The notes under the pieces: model-generated
What the model was told of the DNA's origin: nothing
The model's input: the letters and a program-made list of their open reading frames with translations, nothing else
Database searches by the model: none
Made by a program: the position numbers and the translations under genes
Shown here: one piece after another, positions 59,506 to 64,000 of the stretch
How the letters are laid out: the number at the start of each line of letters is the position of its first letter
Position numbering within the stretch: the stretch's first letter is position 1
NCBI RefSeq assembly: GCF_001563285.1
Contig: NZ_CP005188.1
Location: forward strand, 2,547,501 to 2,611,500
Length of the DNA stretch: 64,000 nucleotides
Source: Sphingobium sp. MI1205
Lineage (GTDB): Bacteria; Pseudomonadota; Alphaproteobacteria; Sphingomonadales; Sphingomonadaceae
Direction of reading: 5' to 3'

Positions 59506-62500
59506 GTGGAAGGCGCAGTCGACAAACATGGTGTGATAGACGGTGCGGAAGGCACGTCGGCCGTGATCGGTACAGGAACGTTGGTTAAGACTTCCTCCCA
59601 GCATCTTGCATCGGCTCCTGCCAGACCGATCGTGGTAGTCCTAGGCATGCATCGGAGCGGCACATCCTTGTTGTCGAATGTGCTCCATTATTTGGGCGTG
59701 GATATGGCGGACCTGACGGATCACGTCAGCTCAAATAACGCAGGCGGCTTCTGGGAGCGTCCGGACTTGGTCGCGATACAGGATGAAATCTTGCTTGCAA
59801 TCGGGCGCCCAATATCTCAGGCGGACCATGCACTGCCCTTTCCTCCCGGCTGGTGGAGGCGAAAAGAAGTACAAGCTATTAAGCCGCGCTTGATCGCCTA
59901 CCTCTCGGAGCAGCTGGCTAAATCATCTAACCTATGGGGCTTTAAGGATCCGCGGACTTGCCGGCTTTTGCCTTTATGGTGGGAGGTGTTCAGAGATCTG
60001 AATTTGCGTCCGATATATGTCCACGCTGTACGGAACCCTGCCGAGGCATCTGTATCGATGTCCAAGAAGAGCAAAATCCGGAAGGTTTCGGTCGCCACCA
60101 GTGAGATGATGTGGCTGTCCTACAACTATGACATTTTGCGGTATGTAACAACTGAACAGGCTCCGATCTTAGTCGATTATAATGAATGGTTCGAAGATCC
60201 TGCGGCAGTTGCCGTTCGACTCGTTGAAGGCTTAGGTATTGGTTCCGACCTTTCATTAAATGACGCTAGGGAGTGCGTCGAAGCGATCGTGAAGGGCGAG
60301 TTTCGACATCAGGTCGCGGACGGTAATGATCTCGGCTCTGCAATGCCCGTTGCGACATTGCTCTATGGCGCGATGATCAGCGACAGATCCGCACGGGCCA
60401 CTCTGGCTCAATTGCCGACGATCGATCTGCTATTCAGATCGATCAAACCCGTTGTCGATCAACTCCATGCAAACGTTAAGGAGCAGGCTGAGCTTGTAAG
60501 CAAGCTGGCCGCTGCAGAGCAGCATAGGGCGGAGTTGGAGCTTTCCCATCAGCAATACGCCACATCTCAGAAGAAGATGTCGGAGGAGCAGGCCAAACTC
60601 CTTGACGCCATCCGGGCAAACGAAAGCGATCTAAACGCGCGTCTGGATATTGCAACCGCAGAGGTTACTGAGCTCACCGCAAAAGAACTTCGGCGCCATT
60701 GTCGCATGCGTGGATTGCTTAAGATCGCAAGAGATTGGCGAGCTCGCGCGTGCGAGGAGCGAGCGACGGCGACCGAACTACATCGGAAATATGAAAGCGC
60801 TCAATCAGAATTGTCATCCTTAGAAGGTCGTCTTGCGGAACTTACTGAAAGCAGCACTATATTTCGTCGGCGGTCGGCGGAATTGGAAGATAGAAATAGT
60901 CGGTTGATCAATTGGGCTACAGAACAACGGAGACACGTCGAACAACTTAAAGGCCACATTAATCATCGCGCCGTCCCAGACGCGAGTATTTTACTATCTA
61001 CGCTGAAGAGTGATATCAGCCTTTCCCTTGATGGGAAAATCGATTACTTTGATCGCGTCGGTGTGTCCGGTAGGATCAGAATGACAGACCTACCTAATGT
61101 CATTCCTGTGGTCGAAGTAAGAGTTGATGGAGAATTCCTTTTTGCGCAGTCATGTGGCCCTGCTTTGCCAAACGAGGAAGGCTATCCCTTTCTAATCACT
61201 TGGTGCTCAATAGCACCTAAATTCGCGGGCCGGAGGGGCAGCATAGAAGTCCCCGGCGCGGCTCAACAAATCGGTTATTTTGACATTCCCAACGACCTCG
61301 TGGCTTATCATGTTTCGCCGGCTGAAAGGGCAGCCGAAATATTTGGTGGAACGATTAGCGAAGCGCAGGACTATCAGCGCTGGATTGCAGAGCATGAGAC
61401 CGCTGAGGACTTGCGATTGGCTCAAGATTTCGCCGCCAGGATTGAGCATGCAGACATGTTCACAATATGGGTTTTTGGCGCGACTGATGTTAACTTTTCT
61501 GCGACAATTCGATCTCTGACTGCCCAGTTATACGGCAACTGGGAAGCCATTTGCATTGGCGCACTGCCATACTTAGAGTGTCTGGACCCTCGGGTCCGGT
61601 GCATTGAGGCAGCTGAGCTTCCTTCAGTTCTGGAACTATATGGAGAGGACGCCCTTTTTACATTTGCAGAAGCGGGAGACCTGCTCTCCCGAACCGCGTT
61701 GCTTCATTTGGCAGTCACTGTGAAAGCTTGCCCGGACTTCTCCTTGATCTATTCAGACGAAGACAGGATTGATCCGGTCACGGGCGTGCGCGCTAATCCC
61801 TACATGAAGGGAGACTGGAGCACTGATCTTGCGCTCGTCCAAGACTATTTTTGCCGATTGGCACTAATGCGGAGCAGTTTCCTGAAGCGGGGTAATTCAT
61901 CAATCATTGACCTCGCCGCATTGTATCGCACGGCGCTAAGCTGTGCCTTGGCTGATGAACCAAAAGTCATTCATGTCCCATTCGTGCTCTACCACCGCTC
62001 GTATGAGAATCAGGATCACGGCAGGAATCTAGCTTCCGCTGTCGAGGAGGCCCTGCGCGCCTTCCCTGATCGATTTGCCCGAGCTTCCGTGGCTCATAAT
62101 GCCATGGGAAACTGGTCGATCGACTGGGCTTTGCCCGCTCCGCCGCCGAGGGTATCCTTGATCGTTCCAACGCGTGATCGTGTGGATTTACTTCGCGTGT
62201 GCGTCGATGGCTTCCTACACCAAACCGACTATCCTGATCTCGAAATCATCATCGCCGATAACGACAGTGTCGAAGATGAAACGAAGGCTTATTTTGCCGA
62301 AATTGGGAAGGACAAACGTGTATCGATCGTGCCCTGTCCTGGCCCTTTCAATTATTCGGTGATCAATAACTTGGCAGCGTCGCATGCGAGCGGGTCTATC
62401 CTAGGGCTGATGAACAATGACCTTAAAGTCATTGATCGCAATTGGCTTGCGCAAATGACGGCTCGCATCGTGCGTCCAGAAATCGGAATTGTCGGCGCCA

Positions 62501-63000
62501 AGCTTTTATATGGGGACGACACTGTTCAACATGCCGGGGTGACGCTGGGGATCGGTCTTGCGTCTCACATCTACAAGGGGTTCTCGACGCTTCATCATGG
62601 TCGCCACGGGCGGCTTACATTGTCTCAAGACGTTAGCGCAGTCACCGCCGCTTGCCTTCTTGTGCGACGCGAGGTCTGGGATGAGGTGGGAGGTCTCGAG
62701 GAAACTCTTCCTGTCGCGTATAATGATGTTGATTTCTGTTTGAAAGTCAGTGCCGCCGGTTATCGAGTTCTCTGGGCGGCCGAGATCTTAATGTATCATC
62801 TCGAATCCCAATCTCGCGGCAAGGATATATCCCCTGAGAAGCGTGAAAGACTGGACACGGATAAGAAGCGCATGAGAGAGCGGTGGGGTGAGAGGTTGGA
62901 TAAGGATCCATTTCACAGCCCCAACTTGTCTAATCTTTGCACTGATGCTTCGTTGTCGTACCCCGCCCGCGTAACTCCGTCATGGCAGGAGACCAATTGA
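59506..63000 (+). CDS. Sulfotransferase - coiled coil - glycosyltransferase fusion
   Basis: A very long (~1164-residue) protein. Residues ~40-260 are a sulfotransferase-type domain: VLGMHRSGTSLLSNVL is the PAPS-binding loop, GFKDPRTCRLLP and AVRNPAEASVSMSKKSKI the 3'-phosphate region. A coiled coil follows at ~320-485 (AAAEQHRAELELSHQQYATS). A first GT2-like domain spans ~645-850 with LIYSDEDRIDPVTG. A second, complete GT2 domain is at ~880-1130 (RVSLIVPTRDRVDLLRVCVD, ADNDSVEDETK, GLMNNDLKVID, YNDVDFCLKV). The start is uncertain: GTG 59506 follows AAGGATGG; a TTG at 59431 overlaps kdsA. It would build and sulfate a surface glycan. Confidence 0.8.
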   Translation: MEGAVDKHGVIDGAEGTSAVIGTGTLVKTSSQHLASAPARPIVVVLGMHRSGTSLLSNVLHYLGVDMADLTDHVSSNNAGGFWERPDLVAIQDEILLAIGRPISQADHALPFPPGWWRRKEVQAIKPRLIAYLSEQLAKSSNLWGFKDPRTCRLLPLWWEVFRDLNLRPIYVHAVRNPAEASVSMSKKSKIRKVSVATSEMMWLSYNYDILRYVTTEQAPILVDYNEWFEDPAAVAVRLVEGLGIGSDLSLNDARECVEAIVKGEFRHQVADGNDLGSAMPVATLLYGAMISDRSARATLAQLPTIDLLFRSIKPVVDQLHANVKEQAELVSKLAAAEQHRAELELSHQQYATSQKKMSEEQAKLLDAIRANESDLNARLDIATAEVTELTAKELRRHCRMRGLLKIARDWRARACEERATATELHRKYESAQSELSSLEGRLAELTESSTIFRRRSAELEDRNSRLINWATEQRRHVEQLKGHINHRAVPDASILLSTLKSDISLSLDGKIDYFDRVGVSGRIRMTDLPNVIPVVEVRVDGEFLFAQSCGPALPNEEGYPFLITWCSIAPKFAGRRGSIEVPGAAQQIGYFDIPNDLVAYHVSPAERAAEIFGGTISEAQDYQRWIAEHETAEDLRLAQDFAARIEHADMFTIWVFGATDVNFSATIRSLTAQLYGNWEAICIGALPYLECLDPRVRCIEAAELPSVLELYGEDALFTFAEAGDLLSRTALLHLAVTVKACPDFSLIYSDEDRIDPVTGVRANPYMKGDWSTDLALVQDYFCRLALMRSSFLKRGNSSIIDLAALYRTALSCALADEPKVIHVPFVLYHRSYENQDHGRNLASAVEEALRAFPDRFARASVAHNAMGNWSIDWALPAPPPRVSLIVPTRDRVDLLRVCVDGFLHQTDYPDLEIIIADNDSVEDETKAYFAEIGKDKRVSIVPCPGPFNYSVINNLAASHASGSILGLMNNDLKVIDRNWLAQMTARIVRPEIGIVGAKLLYGDDTVQHAGVTLGIGLASHIYKGFSTLHHGRHGRLTLSQDVSAVTAACLLVRREVWDEVGGLEETLPVAYNDVDFCLKVSAAGYRVLWAAEILMYHLESQSRGKDISPEKRERLDTDKKRMRERWGERLDKDPFHSPNLSNLCTDASLSYPARVTPSWQETN

Positions 63001-63002
63001 CC

Positions 63003-64000
63003 ATGACTGAGGAACTGAATGGATTCACGCACGAGAGTGAGGGGCAAGAGTGGGCACGCAAGCCGTTGCCAGTTGAACTGTCAATTGACCCCGGCAATAA
63101 CCGACTGCGGGGATGGGCGGCGCCCTCATTAGCCGAGCGCGCCGATGATCCACTTAGCATAAGCTTAATGTTGGGCCCTGTATGTTTAGGCGCGATCCGC
63201 AGGGACGTGCCCCGCCCGGACGTTGAGCAGCATCTAGGCTTTTTGGGGCCTGCGGTCGGCTTTGACTTTGATGACTTCGGCCTGCGGCTCTTTGCGTGCC
63301 TCAGCAGGATCGACGATATATGTCTCTCGACGGCAGGTCCCACCGTTGAGGCAGCCACGCATTCGCTGCCGCCGTTCGAAATAGGGGCGATGAAAACTCT
63401 CACCCCCTTAGGATTACTGAAGAAATCTATCGGTGGCATACGGCTGGTTGACGTCTGGTTCGAGAGTCACCGGAATCTCAGTTTTCGGTTCGACGGTGCA
63501 GGGCACACCGACGGCACAATCGATTTCTACCAGCTGGCCTACTCCCCTACACGTTCACTGATAAAGGTTGGCAGCGATTTACCCTTGGCCGGGAGCAAGA
63601 TTGTAACGGCGCGGCTGCTCAATCCCTTTTGCCCTGTTTTGATGGTCATCAAAGATTCTAGCGGAGGCATTCGGGCAATCGACACGCTGCCCTTCCCTTC
63701 TCTAGTCAGGAACGGGTGGCATGCTGCAGAACGGATGCTAGCTGGCTATGGCGGTGACGAACTTGGCGACGCAGCAGAATTGTCACGTTCATATCTTGCC
63801 GCCCTGGCGGGGAGATTGATTGATCCCCAGAATCATGTCGGCAAGATCATGATCGATGCTGCGGCATATACTGGGTTGGAACGCGCGATCCATGAGGATC
63901 TGACAAATTGGCTAAGATGTTTCCTGCACGCCAAGGTCATTCGGGAGGGCGAGAAGTCCGAATATATTTTGGATGAAAGCGAAGCTCGCTCGTGTGTCGA
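63003..64000 (+). CDS. Unknown protein of the polysaccharide cluster, 3' end outside window
   Basis: An open frame of 332 codons from ATG 63003, two bases after the preceding stop, to the edge. It starts MTEELNGFTHESEGQEWARK. A beta-rich part (LSIDPGNNRLRGWAAPSLAE) resembles the linker domain in the preceding fusion protein; a helical part follows (MLAGYGGDELGDAAELSRSY). No signal peptide is seen. It is probably the N-terminus of another large glycan enzyme, but the family is not recognised. Confidence 0.7.
   Translation, partial: MTEELNGFTHESEGQEWARKPLPVELSIDPGNNRLRGWAAPSLAERADDPLSISLMLGPVCLGAIRRDVPRPDVEQHLGFLGPAVGFDFDDFGLRLFACLSRIDDICLSTAGPTVEAATHSLPPFEIGAMKTLTPLGLLKKSIGGIRLVDVWFESHRNLSFRFDGAGHTDGTIDFYQLAYSPTRSLIKVGSDLPLAGSKIVTARLLNPFCPVLMVIKDSSGGIRAIDTLPFPSLVRNGWHAAERMLAGYGGDELGDAAELSRSYLAALAGRLIDPQNHVGKIMIDAAAYTGLERAIHEDLTNWLRCFLHAKVIREGEKSEYILDESEARSCV

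Noticed and set aside
1..64000. CRISPR arrays, rRNA, tRNA and DDE-type insertion sequences
   Set aside because: Looked for by eye on both strands; no regularly spaced repeats, no RNA gene signatures and no DDE transposase were seen.

Overview
The window is GC-rich, densely packed DNA of alphaproteobacterial type. It most resembles a sphingomonad (Sphingomonadaceae): trb-type conjugation genes with DUF736, DUF2958, DUF2274 and DUF2285 partners, a luxI gene next to a phytanoyl-CoA dioxygenase-like gene, and a Kdo and CDP-sugar surface polysaccharide locus. No rRNA, tRNA or CRISPR array was seen.

Three blocks can be told apart. (1) 1-11,171 is a surface polysaccharide cluster. It makes a CDP-3,6-dideoxy-4-keto sugar (rfbF, rfbG, rfbH), followed by a NeuB-like synthase, a thiamine-diphosphate enzyme of the acetolactate synthase fold, a HAD phosphatase, an SDR enzyme, a GtrB-like glycosyltransferase with a GtrA-like membrane protein, and two methyltransferases. 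(2) About 11,500-53,400 is an integrative conjugative element (ICE). On the minus strand it has relaxase, small proteins, lytic transglycosylase, TraF peptidase, DUF736, ParB-like and DUF2958. On the plus strand it has traG-trbBCDEJLFGI-DUF2274 and a decayed integrase. A quorum-sensing block (luxI, two luxR genes, dioxygenase, MFS exporter, folE, ImmA-like protein) lies between the two halves. (3) 53,400-64,000 begins with a strip of gene fragments and then resumes polysaccharide genes: kpsF/kdsD, kdsB, a second kpsF, a glycosyltransferase-like gene, kdsA, a sulfotransferase/glycosyltransferase fusion and a partial gene. The ICE therefore appears to sit inside, or next to, a polysaccharide locus.

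The most striking structure is an ardC antirestriction gene of the ICE that has been broken twice, by two different tyrosine-recombinase elements 85-110 bp apart. One is a ~6.9-kb element (19,475-26,380) with three large recombinases resembling the ginABC genes of GInt islands. It has a 6-bp GGCGAC core at both ends, 13-bp imperfect terminal inverted repeats, and its own intact ardC. The other is a ~4.5-kb recombinase-in-trio (RIT) element (26,465-31,029) with 36-bp terminal inverted repeats (35/36 identical), a 22-bp perfect palindrome at one end and two unknown cargo genes. The three ardC pieces rejoin in frame when both elements are removed.

The ICE also carries two tandem copies of a divergent gene pair (small ~85-aa protein / XRE regulator) with different operator-like palindromes, and a frameshifted DUF6499-DUF2285 gene. 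Its own integrase is reduced to a frameshifted N-terminal remnant, so it is probably stranded unless rescued in trans.
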